DNA of 64,000 nt from Hoeflea prorocentri (GTDB taxonomy: Bacteria; Pseudomonadota; Alphaproteobacteria; Rhizobiales; Rhizobiaceae), in contig NZ_JAPJZI010000001.1 of the NCBI RefSeq assembly GCF_027944115.1, positions 3,968,001 to 4,032,000 of the forward strand, in the 5' to 3' direction. The notes below the pieces were generated by a model. That model was not told the DNA's origin. It worked only from the letters and a program-made list of their open reading frames with translations, and searched no databases. Of the stretch, positions 46,029 to 54,655 are shown piece by piece. Position numbers and translations under genes: made by a program. How positions within the stretch are numbered: the first letter of the stretch is position 1; each line of letters begins with the position of its first letter.

Positions 46029-46249
46029 TCGGCAAGCCTAAAGAAATGTACGATGCGTTCCCATTTCAAGGTTCTCGCACCGATTCAAGGCAAATACAGT
46101 GTCATGGCCCCCTCTCCGCGCTGCGATCGTCATGACGTCCGGCATGTCTTCATAATATCGTCATTGCGCACCCGGCGGCGCTTAAAACTATTACATGCCA
46201 GCACCTTGCATGATATGCTGGACTCTTGAAGTTTTTCTTTGGGCGATCA

Positions 46250-46864
46250 ATGAACGACGTGACCGCGCAGGCGATGTACTCGATGAGGCCGATGGGGGCC
46301 GACGATATTTCTGTGATGGCCGAATGGTTCGCGGATTTTGAGGATATTGCCCTTTTTGACCGGAGCCTGCCGGTTCCTGTCGGGCCGCAGGCAGTTCTTG
46401 AAAGCTGGAAACCGGCCCTTGAGCTCACGGACCCGCCGACATGTCTTTGGTATGTCGCGCAATGTGCGCAGGGCAAGCCGACGGGGATCGGCGGCCTTCA
46501 GAAGATCAACTATATTCACGGCGACGCCGTGCTGCCGATATTTGTCGCGCGGCATGCGCGCGAAAACGGCCTGGCTACGGCGATGACGATCGAATTGCTC
46601 GATCTTGCTTTTCAGCACTTGCGGCTTCACCGGGTCACAACGCTTTATCGCGATGACCATGAAACCACAGCCCTGCTCACCCGGAATCTGGGATTTCAGG
46701 AGGAGGGCCGGGTACGCGAGGGCTGGTATGCGAACGGGCGGCATTACGACGTGGTTCAGGTCGGCATATTGAACAGCGAATGGAGTGCCAAACGCGTGGG
46801 CGCGCGTGCGGAGTTCAATCAGAAAAACAAGGTCAGGATCAAACTGGAGGCAATACCGACGTGA
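46250..46864 (+). CDS. GNAT-family N-acetyltransferase
   Basis: 204 residues. The GNAT core shows FADFEDIALFDRSLPVP, an acetyl-CoA site region (ARHARENGLATAMTIELLDLAF) and the RimJ/RimL-like LTRNLGFQEEGRVREGW near the C-terminus. The acceptor is unknown; this RimJ-like subgroup acetylates protein N-termini or small amines. Its 3' end lies 13 bp before the cyclase-TPR gene on the same strand, so the two are probably co-transcribed. Confidence 0.88.
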   Translation: MNDVTAQAMYSMRPMGADDISVMAEWFADFEDIALFDRSLPVPVGPQAVLESWKPALELTDPPTCLWYVAQCAQGKPTGIGGLQKINYIHGDAVLPIFVARHARENGLATAMTIELLDLAFQHLRLHRVTTLYRDDHETTALLTRNLGFQEEGRVREGWYANGRHYDVVQVGILNSEWSAKRVGARAEFNQKNKVRIKLEAIPT

Positions 46865-46877
46865 CGAAGGGCAGGGC

Positions 46878-48653
46878 ATGAGCGACGTGCAGCAAACGCG
46901 GTTCAAGAGCCGGCTTTCGGCCATCTTGTTTGCGGATATGGTCGGCTACAGCCGGATGATGGCTGAGGATGAAATGGCCACGACCATGGCTGTGAAGTCC
47001 TGTGTCGAAATGTTTTCGGCACTCGCAGGCGATTTCTCCGGCAAGGTTATCGGGACCAATGGCGACGGTGTTTTTCTCGTCTTCGACAGCGCCGTCGATG
47101 CGGTCTCTTTCGCCGTCGAAATCCAGAACCGCATCCGCGAGCAGAACCAGGGCGTCAGCGAGAACAAGCAAACACTCTTCCGCATCGGCATCAATCTCGG
47201 CGAAATCATCATCGACGAACTCGATCTGCACGGCGACAGCATCAATATCGCCTCGCGTATCGAATCCTTCGCACAGCCGGGACGCATCTGCATCTCCGGC
47301 ACCGTCCATGATCAGGTCAGCAAAAAGCTCTCCTTCGGCTACGAATATCTGGGGGCTCAGGAATTCAAGAATATCAGCGAGCTGGTGGATGTGTTCCAGG
47401 TTCATGAAGACCCTGCTGCCGCCACGCTGACCACCGGCATGCGGCGCCCTGCCCGCAGTTCCGAATATGTGCGCCCGGAAGCCAACAAGGAGCAGTCCAT
47501 CGTCGTGCTGCCCTTCGGTTTTCAGGGCAACGATCCGTCGGAAAGCTGGTTTGCGGACGGGCTGGCCGACGATGTCACCACCAACCTGTCCCGGTTCCAC
47601 GATTTCTTCGTGATCGCCCGCGGCTCGGCCCATGTCTACAACGACCGCAGCATCGCAGCGCGGGATGTCGCACGCGAGCTCGGCGTGCGTTACGTGGTGG
47701 ACGGCTCGGTGCGTAAATCCGGGCCGCGCATACGCGTGGCGCTGCAATTGATGGACGCCAAGCGCGACCGGACGATCTGGGGCGAACAGTATAATCGCGA
47801 GATTGAGGACATTTTCGATCTGCAGGATGAAATCACGCAGGTCATCGTCTCCGCCACAGCGGTGCAGATTGAGGCCTCGGAGCTCGACCGGGTGCGGCAA
47901 CAGCCGCCGACAAACCTTGCCGCCTACGGGTTCGTCCTGCAGGGCCAAAGTCATATTTTCCGCTATACGCAGGAAGAGGTTGCCCGCGCCCGCGAGCTTT
48001 ATGACAAGGCTCTGGAAATCGACGCTGCCTATGCCCGTGCGCTGGCTGCAAAGTCGCGGACGCTGAATATTGACTGGCGCTATGGCTGGACGGATGAGCC
48101 GGACAGGGCGCTGGACGATGCCCTGCATCTGGCCCGCCAGGCGGTTGATTTCGACAATGCCGATGCACGCGGCTTCGGTGAGCTTGGTTTTGCGCATCTC
48201 TACCGCAAGGAGCATGACGCGGCGCTCAACGCCTATGAGCGGGCGCTGCGGCTTAATCCCAACGATGCGGACCTGATGTCGGATATGGCCGACGCGCTGG
48301 CACATAGCGGCCGGTCGGAGGAAGCGGTGGCCATGCTGCACAAGGCCATGCGTCTCAATCCCTTCTACCCGGACCAGTACATCTGGCATCTGGGCGGGGC
48401 CTATTTCAATCTGGAGCGCTATGACGATGCGATCCGCACGATCCAGACCATGCAGAACCCGACCGAGGGCCGCCGGCTGCTCGCGGCAAGCTACGGCATG
48501 CTCGGACGCACTGCGGAGGCGGAGGCGGAGGCGCGAAAGGTGCTACAGGCCCATCCGAATTTCAGCGTCGATGCCTGGGCGGCCGTGCAGCCGGACAAGT
48601 TCGAAGAGGACGTCGCCCGCTTTGTCGACGGGCTGAAAAAAGCCGGCCTTTAG
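46878..48653 (+). CDS. Class III cyclase fused to TolB-like and TPR domains
   Basis: 591 residues. A cyclase domain (about 1-180), a TolB-N/FlgO-like segment (SIVVLPFGFQGNDPSESWFA through VRYVVDGSVRKSG) and at least four TPR units (about 370-570) follow in order. The first metal Asp is in LFADMVGYSR and the second in IGTNGDGVFLVF; in that loop the usual base-selecting Lys (VKTxGDG) is Gly. DLHGDSINIASRIE keeps the Asp and the Asn/Arg pair. Activity or nucleotide choice may therefore differ. Many such cyclases occur in rhizobia. GAAGGGCAGGGC precedes the ATG. Confidence 0.88.
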   Translation: MSDVQQTRFKSRLSAILFADMVGYSRMMAEDEMATTMAVKSCVEMFSALAGDFSGKVIGTNGDGVFLVFDSAVDAVSFAVEIQNRIREQNQGVSENKQTLFRIGINLGEIIIDELDLHGDSINIASRIESFAQPGRICISGTVHDQVSKKLSFGYEYLGAQEFKNISELVDVFQVHEDPAAATLTTGMRRPARSSEYVRPEANKEQSIVVLPFGFQGNDPSESWFADGLADDVTTNLSRFHDFFVIARGSAHVYNDRSIAARDVARELGVRYVVDGSVRKSGPRIRVALQLMDAKRDRTIWGEQYNREIEDIFDLQDEITQVIVSATAVQIEASELDRVRQQPPTNLAAYGFVLQGQSHIFRYTQEEVARARELYDKALEIDAAYARALAAKSRTLNIDWRYGWTDEPDRALDDALHLARQAVDFDNADARGFGELGFAHLYRKEHDAALNAYERALRLNPNDADLMSDMADALAHSGRSEEAVAMLHKAMRLNPFYPDQYIWHLGGAYFNLERYDDAIRTIQTMQNPTEGRRLLAASYGMLGRTAEAEAEARKVLQAHPNFSVDAWAAVQPDKFEEDVARFVDGLKKAGL

Positions 48654-48666
48654 GAAAAGACCGGCT
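48635..48666 (-). terminator. Probable terminator of the YcaO-TfuA operon
   Basis: On the minus strand AGCCGG (48661-48666) and CCGGCT (48641-48646) form a 6-bp stem with a 14-nt loop, followed by TTTTTTC. It overlaps the end of the convergent cyclase-TPR gene. The stem is short, so termination strength is uncertain. Confidence 0.5.
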
Positions 48667-48692
48667 CGTTATCGCGAAAAATTTCCGTTTGA

Positions 48693-49289
48693 TCAGTCGC
48701 CGGCGTCGCCACGAGCACCGCTGATGCGCGCGCCGGAAACCCTGGCGCCGGACACGCGCGCGCCTGATACACGGGCACCGGAAACGCGCGCGCCTGAGAC
48801 CCTCGCTCCGGATACGCGGGCACCGGAAACGGCCGCACCGCCTTCGCCGATCGTGCTCAGCAGCAGGTCGGCAAAGCTTCCCGAATCAATATCGAGACGC
48901 ATTGTGTCGTCGCCACGGTCATAGGACCAGGCCCTCAGATCGTCGTAGAAATTCTTGTCGTCATTGTCGGGGCCCGGGACCTTTATCTCGCTCGGATGTT
49001 TGCCCTCGCCATGGACCAGGAAGAGGACCGGCACGCCGACTTCGAAATAGGCGCCTTCGTAGCTGAAACCGTAGATTCTGGCGAAACGGGCAAGTTTCTT
49101 GCCCGACCCGGCGATAGCATCAGCCATCTCTTCCCGCATCAACTGTTGCTGAATGCCTGACGAAGACCCCTTGGCTGTAGCCTTGGATGGGCTGTGCGCC
49201 TTGTTTCCGCGCGGCGCGACAATGTTGATGTCCTCAACCTCACGGCCGAACAGAACTATGTTGGACGCGCTGAGCAATGTTTCAGGCAT
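48693..49289 (-). CDS. SGAR-repeat protein, candidate YcaO/TfuA substrate
   Basis: 198 residues. Residues 1-153 are an unrecognised domain without signal peptide (LFGREVEDINIVAPRG, RLDIDSGSFADLLLS near its end). Residues 154-193 are eight tandem pentapeptides, seven VSGAR and one ISGAR, then GDAGD. GGGGAGG precedes the ATG. It is last in the operon with ycaO, tfuA and a metallopeptidase, so it may be a modified precursor with repeated cores, the serines or backbone amides being the targets. Alternatively the ARVSG register matches a short pentapeptide-repeat beta-helix. Function not established. Confidence 0.8.
   Translation of the reverse strand: MPETLLSASNIVLFGREVEDINIVAPRGNKAHSPSKATAKGSSSGIQQQLMREEMADAIAGSGKKLARFARIYGFSYEGAYFEVGVPVLFLVHGEGKHPSEIKVPGPDNDDKNFYDDLRAWSYDRGDDTMRLDIDSGSFADLLLSTIGEGGAAVSGARVSGARVSGARVSGARVSGARVSGARVSGARISGARGDAGD
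48711..48830 (-). repeat. Eight tandem 15-bp units encoding VSGAR/ISGAR
   Basis: Read on the minus strand, eight 15-bp units follow without gaps. The serine, glycine, alanine and arginine codons differ between units (for example TCC, TCA, AGC; CGC, CGT, AGG), yet the peptide is constant except one Val-to-Ile change. This points to selection on the peptide, not recent slippage. Confidence 0.9.
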
Positions 49290-49385
49290 TTGACCTCCCC
49301 TGTCGCCAATTTTGCTGGACTATTACCGGCTTTCTACTGGGCCTAGTCACGTATCTTTACAGTATTGTTAAACCAGCAAAGGAAT

Positions 49386-50651
49386 TCAGTCTATAGGCAT
49401 CATGGTGCGCACCGAGTTGGCGTGACTGTCCTTTTGCAAGGGCTGGAGCTGCGGTCCGACCCGGACATGGCCAATGTCGCGCATGTCAAAATTGCCCTTG
49501 ATCAGCGCTCGGTAGCGGCCGCCGGTGTGGTCTTCATCCACAGACTGGAAGGCCCTGGCCACATCAACAAAATTCAGATCGTTCCGGTCGAGGCGCTGCC
49601 AGGTGTCGGCCAGATAGGTGCCGAGAATATCGCGCGCATCAATGAGAGCCATCTTGAAGCTGTCCGGATCGCGGGCGAAGGCTTCGTCAAACAGCGCCTG
49701 CATGACCGGTGCGTAATCCGGTGTCGCCAGCAGCTGGTCTGACATGTCCTCCATCTGCGCATCGATGGCGCCATAGTCGAGCAGGCATTCGTGAAACAGG
49801 TCGACAAAAATGTCGAAAAAAGCACCGGTCAGCGGCTGGGACAGCTTGTGTTCCTTGATCCAGCCGCGCTCGAACTCCGACAGGCGCACGTCGTTCGCCG
49901 CAATACGGATCTGCGAGTTGTCCGACAGCTCGGCCATACGGGTGATGGTGTTGAGCCGGTAGAGATTGCCGCTGGTGTTGTTGAGCAACCGATCGACAAG
50001 GCTGTTGAAATGCAGTGACGACACGAGGGCAACGAGATCGGCGGCGCTTTCGTGGAAACCGTAATATTCGCCGGTTGCGCCGTTCGGGTCCGGAACGCCG
50101 ATCTCCGAATAGATAAAGGCGTGGCCGACCTCGTGGGCGATCACGTCGAAATTCAGGCTGAAGGGCTTGTAGCGCCCGTGCTTGCGGTCACCGCCCATCT
50201 CCAGGAAACCATATCCCGAATAGGCGTTTTCCAGCGTCGGCAGGATCGTCAGTTCAAGGCGCTCATAATGGCGGGCGCTGTGCCAGGGAATGGGCCTGTC
50301 GAAATAGCCTTCCCAGATATCCATGACAAATCGCACGGTGCCAAAAAGATGTGCGGCCTCGAATTGCGGGGTCCCCGGCTCAAGATAGTCAAAATGACCA
50401 TCTTCGTCGGGCTCAGCCAACGGATGCACTTCGCCTTTCCAGGGCGGCATGAGAACATCCGACGCCTCGCCCGGGTTCGGATTGATACCGTAGGGCGAAG
50501 GCTTTCCGACCGGGAAGATGGTGTACATGCGCTCATCGGCCGGTCCCGGCTCAAGCGAACCGGCGGGCGAGGAAACATAAACCGTTTCCGGCTCTTCAAA
50601 ATCATCCAGGAAACGCGGCTGAGGAAACAGCCTGAATCGCGTGCCTTCCAT
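49386..50651 (-). CDS. HEXXH metallopeptidase (gluzincin type) of the YcaO-TfuA operon
   Basis: 421 residues, no signal peptide, so probably cytoplasmic. HEVGH at 173-177 supplies two zinc ligands and the catalytic Glu; HESAAD at 200-205 offers the third ligand Glu201, 24 residues after the second His, as in thermolysin-like (M4) enzymes. Homology beyond these motifs is weak. GAGGTGATC precedes the ATG, 32 bp after tfuA. In the operon it could remove the leader or cut between the SGAR repeats of the candidate precursor. It may also be unrelated to maturation. Confidence 0.8.
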   Translation of the reverse strand: MEGTRFRLFPQPRFLDDFEEPETVYVSSPAGSLEPGPADERMYTIFPVGKPSPYGINPNPGEASDVLMPPWKGEVHPLAEPDEDGHFDYLEPGTPQFEAAHLFGTVRFVMDIWEGYFDRPIPWHSARHYERLELTILPTLENAYSGYGFLEMGGDRKHGRYKPFSLNFDVIAHEVGHAFIYSEIGVPDPNGATGEYYGFHESAADLVALVSSLHFNSLVDRLLNNTSGNLYRLNTITRMAELSDNSQIRIAANDVRLSEFERGWIKEHKLSQPLTGAFFDIFVDLFHECLLDYGAIDAQMEDMSDQLLATPDYAPVMQALFDEAFARDPDSFKMALIDARDILGTYLADTWQRLDRNDLNFVDVARAFQSVDEDHTGGRYRALIKGNFDMRDIGHVRVGPQLQPLQKDSHANSVRTMMPID

Positions 50652-50683
50652 GTCCGATCACCTCACCCCTCGACCGAAGCGCG

Positions 50684-51487
50684 TCATTCTTCTGTGCCCG
50701 TCGATCTGTATAGACTGTCTTCGGGAACAAGGCGATAGGCGCCGGATGGGGACGCCGTGACGCGCTTTTGGGCTCGCCGCCAATCCGCAACACCGCGGCG
50801 CCACATCTCCGTTTGTTCGAAATGAAACGACGGATGCTCGCCCGGCCAGTTCTCCTGCCGGGATATGTGGTCGAGCAGCATCAGCGCATCGAGGTTCTTG
50901 CGATCGACATAGTTGTCGCGCAGCCAGTCGGCGACGGCTGTCAGCTCGGCGTCACCGTTTCCACGCAGCGCCGCCAATAGGGCAGTCCACGTCCTTTCCT
51001 TGAAATGGATGCATTTTGCCAATGATGCGGCCTGATCGCTCACCTGTGCCGACACGACGCCTTCAGAAACAGCCTTTTCCAAAGTTGCCCGGATATTGAC
51101 CATGGCAAGGCTGAGCGGCGCAAAGCCGGTTTCGGCCGGTCCGTGCTGAAGGGCGACCTCATCATCGTCTTCCAAAGCGCCATCGCGGTAGGCGTCGTAA
51201 ACCGCGCCGATGCCGACCATGCCGAAGACATCAAGTTCGGCAGCCCGGAGCGCGCCCATGCTGGATGCACCGAATACCGGCACGCCCTGGTCGATCGCCC
51301 ACAGCACTTCCTTGTGCCAGACTGACGGGACGCCATCAAAAACACCATCGATCAGGCCGATTGCATCCGCGCCGTCCTCCACAGCCAGATAGAGATCGCC
51401 TTGTTTTGCAGGCGGCCGAAAATCAAACCCCGGATACTCATAGGATAGCGTGCCCGCCAGGGAGGGTCCGGCAAATAACACAATCAT
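50684..51487 (-). CDS. tfuA: TfuA-like protein
   Basis: 267 residues with the TfuA core signatures: FAGPSLAG at 5-12, LIDGVFDGVPSVWHKEVLWA at about 45-64 and GASSMGALRAAEL at 73-85. TfuA proteins partner YcaO enzymes; the name comes from the trifolitoxin locus of Rhizobium, and in characterised thioamide systems TfuA is needed for sulfur delivery. Its ATG overlaps the YcaO stop (ATGA) behind GGGGAGG. The pairing strongly suggests peptide backbone thioamidation or azoline formation. Confidence 0.9.
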   Translation of the reverse strand: MIVLFAGPSLAGTLSYEYPGFDFRPPAKQGDLYLAVEDGADAIGLIDGVFDGVPSVWHKEVLWAIDQGVPVFGASSMGALRAAELDVFGMVGIGAVYDAYRDGALEDDDEVALQHGPAETGFAPLSLAMVNIRATLEKAVSEGVVSAQVSDQAASLAKCIHFKERTWTALLAALRGNGDAELTAVADWLRDNYVDRKNLDALMLLDHISRQENWPGEHPSFHFEQTEMWRRGVADWRRAQKRVTASPSGAYRLVPEDSLYRSTGTEE

Positions 51488-52722
51488 GTGACCACCTCCC
51501 CGTTTGTCAGACCCTGAAAAGCGCGGCTGCCGGGCAGATAGGTTGAATCATCATGCGGCGCCTCAAGGCCCGGAACAATGATGCGAACAACGGGGATCTG
51601 CGTGTCGTCGCGGCTCAGATCCACCGCCGCGACCTCTTCGATACCGGCCTTGCGAAGCGCGCCAAGCAAGGTGGCGAGATCGTCAGAGAGCGTCGGGTTC
51701 ACAACACTGGGCAATGCGGAAAAGGGCCGCTTGAATGCGCTCGCTTCGAGCAATTCGATGACGGCTTCGTTCTTTTCGGCGCGGCCCGACAGGTCATATT
51801 CAGACATCATCAGATCGTCGCGCGATCCGCTGATATAGTTGAGGCGGGTCTGTGCGGCTTCCGTCAGGGCCCGGCGCAGCGCGATCCGCCTGTCGAGATG
51901 GGTGCCGGAACCAAGACCGACATGCCCGCCATGATGTCCGGGCTCCATCACGGCGCACAAGACGGTGGCGACACCGATATCTGTTGTCACATCCCAAAGG
52001 CCGCATTGGAGACCAGCGGAGGCGAACCGTTGCATGATAAGCTGCGCCGGTGCATCGTCGATGCTCTGCTGTTCAAGACCGCGCAGCGCCTTCTCTCCTA
52101 TCGATGCATGATGCCAGACGGCAAGACCATCGCGCTCGACCACCTCGCAAATACCGTGACAGACGGCTTCCAGCGGATGATTGCCGGATGACAGACCATT
52201 TGTGCTTGCCGGAAAACAGCCATGACCCGGCTGGACGGGATGGGTGTAATCGGCATGGACCATCTCGAATGGAACCAGCAGATTCTCTCCGCTTATCAGG
52301 TCCTGCGCATCGGCCCACAGCATGCGCAGGGACTCGGAGAACCGGCCATCGACAACCCCCGGAAGCCGATCGACGTCAATGACCCTATGATTGCCGGAAA
52401 GTTCGCGCAGGCTGGCAAAACGCATCGGCCGGTCGAAATGCTCGGCATGCCAGATTTCAACCGCCTCCATAAGTGCCGACGCCTTGGCCTGCGCGGCCTG
52501 CAGGCCCTTGCCCTGGGATACGGCAACGGAGCGGGCATTCGGGCGGGTTGCCAGGAAGACCGGCACACCAAGCCGGTCAAGACCGGTGACATTTGCAAGA
52601 CGCGTGATGCCGAAGCGTTCCTTGAGCGGCAATATGCGGGCCAATGTCTCTTCAGCATTGCAGACCCGGTGCCACCCCTCGCTCAACCGTTTGGCGCCAC
52701 TGTCCTGCGTATGCAAATCCAT
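51484..52722 (-). CDS. ycaO: YcaO-domain ATP-dependent peptide-backbone modifying enzyme
   Basis: 412 residues. The YcaO ATP/Mg motifs are recognisable: QGKG at 70-73, SALMEAVE at 82-89, GLSSGNHPLEAV at 176-187 leading to CEVVERDG at 192-199, and RALTEAAQTRL at 284-294. YcaO enzymes phosphorylate a peptide amide to form azolines, amidines or, with TfuA, thioamides. There is no proline-rich C-terminus of the azoline-forming class, and no dehydrogenase gene for azoles nearby. First gene of the four-gene operon, divergent from aspT. Confidence 0.9.
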   Translation of the reverse strand: MDLHTQDSGAKRLSEGWHRVCNAEETLARILPLKERFGITRLANVTGLDRLGVPVFLATRPNARSVAVSQGKGLQAAQAKASALMEAVEIWHAEHFDRPMRFASLRELSGNHRVIDVDRLPGVVDGRFSESLRMLWADAQDLISGENLLVPFEMVHADYTHPVQPGHGCFPASTNGLSSGNHPLEAVCHGICEVVERDGLAVWHHASIGEKALRGLEQQSIDDAPAQLIMQRFASAGLQCGLWDVTTDIGVATVLCAVMEPGHHGGHVGLGSGTHLDRRIALRRALTEAAQTRLNYISGSRDDLMMSEYDLSGRAEKNEAVIELLEASAFKRPFSALPSVVNPTLSDDLATLLGALRKAGIEEVAAVDLSRDDTQIPVVRIIVPGLEAPHDDSTYLPGSRAFQGLTNGEVVT

Positions 52723-52927
52723 CAATCATGTCCAATGCGCGTAACCCATAGAATAGACCTGGTTTTACTTCGCTTTGCGCGATTGATCCATCGATTTGCC
52801 AGTTTTGCCGGTCAGCCGACTTTTTGGCGGAACAGGCGGCGCGTTGAAATCACAGCTTGTTTCCGCCGCCATTGCTGTTGCACAGTGACCGTTGGATACA
52901 GCACACACGCGACGACTGGAGCTGGCA
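52723..52927. other. Divergent promoter region of the YcaO operon and aspT
   Basis: About 200 bp between ycaO and aspT starts. The half near ycaO is AT-richer and should carry both promoters. I see no clear operator palindrome or terminator. Confidence 0.4.
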
Positions 52928-54643
52928 ATGGTGGAATTTTTCGATCGGCTGTTTGATGCGGCTCCGTTGCTGGCTTTGTTTATCACCGTATCGCTCGGAT
53001 ACATGGTCGGCAAACTGACCATCGGTCAGTTCGTGCTTGGCGGCGTTGCCGGCTCATTGCTGGTCGGCGTCCTTATCGGACAGTTTGGCATAGAGCTCGA
53101 TACGGGAATGAAATCGGTTTTTTTTGCACTGTTCATCTATGCGGTTGGCTATCAGGGCGGGCCGCAATTCTTTCGTTCGCTCAACAGGCGCTCGCTGAAC
53201 CAGCTCGTATCCGCATTTGTCATGTGCCTGGTCGGCCTGATCTGCGTGCTGATCAGCGCCTGGGCGTTCAACCTCGATCGCGGCACGGCGGCGGGTCTGG
53301 CGGCGGGCGGCCTCACCCAATCCGCCATTATCGGCACCGCCGGAGACGCCATCGCCAAGCTGGCGGGCGTGACAGCGGACCAGATCAAGGTAATGCAGAC
53401 CAATGTCGCCGTCGGCTATGCCGTCTGCTACATCTTCGGCAATCTCGGACCGATCATCATTGTCACATGGTTCCTGCCGATGGTGATGAAATGGGACATC
53501 CGCCAGGAGGCCGTCAAGCTTGCCAAAGAGATGTCCGGTGGAACGCCGCAACTCGAGCCCGGCCAGTTCAACGCTATCCGAAAGGTAACGACACGCCTTT
53601 ACAACGTGACCGAGGGCAGCAATGCGGCCGGAAAATCCGCGATTGCAATCGATAGGGATCTCTCGGACGCGGCAGTAGAGGCCGTTCTTCGCAACGGCCA
53701 AAACCTTGCCGTCAGTGACGACACCGTCGTTCAGCCAGGCGACAGGGTCGCCGTTACGGGTGTTGTCGACGTTCTGGTGGATAAAGCCCCCTATTTCGGG
53801 CCTGAAGCTGCTGCCCCCGATCATTTCCAACTGGTCGAAGAGCACCGCGAAATTATCGTCACCCGCCCCCGGTTCATCGGCAAAACCATCGGCGCGATGC
53901 GCGAGGAACTGGGCGTCGAGACACGTCACGGTGTCTATCTGGTTGCCGCCAAGCGCATGGGCCGGGATCTGCCCAATCTTGACGGGCTTGAGCTGCACAA
54001 GGGCGACGAGCTGCTCTTTATCGGTGCGCCGAGAGATCTCGACCGTGTCGAAGGGCTGCTCGGCTACAAGATTACTGCGGCCGCAGTCACCGATTTTGTC
54101 TTCTTTGGCCTCGGCATGGCGATCGGCATTCTGCTTGGTCTGATCCAATTCAAGATCGCCGGCATTCCGGTGACAATCGGAACAGGCGGCGGATGCCTTC
54201 TCTCAGGGCTCCTTTTCGGCTGGTTGCGCAGCACCCATCCGCAATTCGCCGCGCTGCCGACAGGGGCATCAAACTTCCTGCGTGATTTCGGACTGGCTGT
54301 CTTTGTCGCCATTGTCGGCATTTCCGCCGGACCGCAGGCGGTCACGACCATGCAGCAATATGGCGTCACGCTGTTCTTCCTCGGTGTGGGCGTTACCATC
54401 ATTCCGCAAATTGTGGTCTTTTTCTTCTCCTACTACGTGCTGCGCATCCAGAACCCGATCGAGGCGCTGGCATGTGTCGTCGGCGGACGCAGCGCCAATC
54501 CCGGCTTTGCGGCACTGCTTGCGAAAGCCGGCAATGCAACGCCGGTCGTCTCTTTCACGGTCACCTATGCGGTCGCCAATGTCTTTTTGACGATCTGGGG
54601 ACCGCTGATTGTCGGCATCATCACCAAAAACGCCTCGCCCTAA
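52928..54643 (+). CDS. aspT: Aspartate:alanine antiporter (AspT family)
   Basis: 571 residues. Two blocks of hydrophobic helices (about 10-185 and 385-565) flank two TrkA-C-like cytoplasmic domains, the layout of AspT/YidE-type transporters. GGLTQSAIIGTAGDA and GGRSANPGFAALLAKAGNATP are the repeated family motifs. It exchanges aspartate for alanine. GGAG lies eight bases before the ATG. The asdA gene follows after 12 bp. Confidence 0.92.
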   Translation: MVEFFDRLFDAAPLLALFITVSLGYMVGKLTIGQFVLGGVAGSLLVGVLIGQFGIELDTGMKSVFFALFIYAVGYQGGPQFFRSLNRRSLNQLVSAFVMCLVGLICVLISAWAFNLDRGTAAGLAAGGLTQSAIIGTAGDAIAKLAGVTADQIKVMQTNVAVGYAVCYIFGNLGPIIIVTWFLPMVMKWDIRQEAVKLAKEMSGGTPQLEPGQFNAIRKVTTRLYNVTEGSNAAGKSAIAIDRDLSDAAVEAVLRNGQNLAVSDDTVVQPGDRVAVTGVVDVLVDKAPYFGPEAAAPDHFQLVEEHREIIVTRPRFIGKTIGAMREELGVETRHGVYLVAAKRMGRDLPNLDGLELHKGDELLFIGAPRDLDRVEGLLGYKITAAAVTDFVFFGLGMAIGILLGLIQFKIAGIPVTIGTGGGCLLSGLLFGWLRSTHPQFAALPTGASNFLRDFGLAVFVAIVGISAGPQAVTTMQQYGVTLFFLGVGVTIIPQIVVFFFSYYVLRIQNPIEALACVVGGRSANPGFAALLAKAGNATPVVSFTVTYAVANVFLTIWGPLIVGIITKNASP

Positions 54644-54655
54644 AGGGAGCATCTT

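Noticed and set aside
46839-48389. 516-codon open frame antisense to the cyclase-TPR gene
   Set aside because: The plus strand has recognisable cyclase and TPR domains; the antisense text does not.
48711-48830. SGAR array as a sequencing or slippage artefact
   Set aside because: Codons differ between units while the peptide is constant, which slippage or assembly error would not produce.
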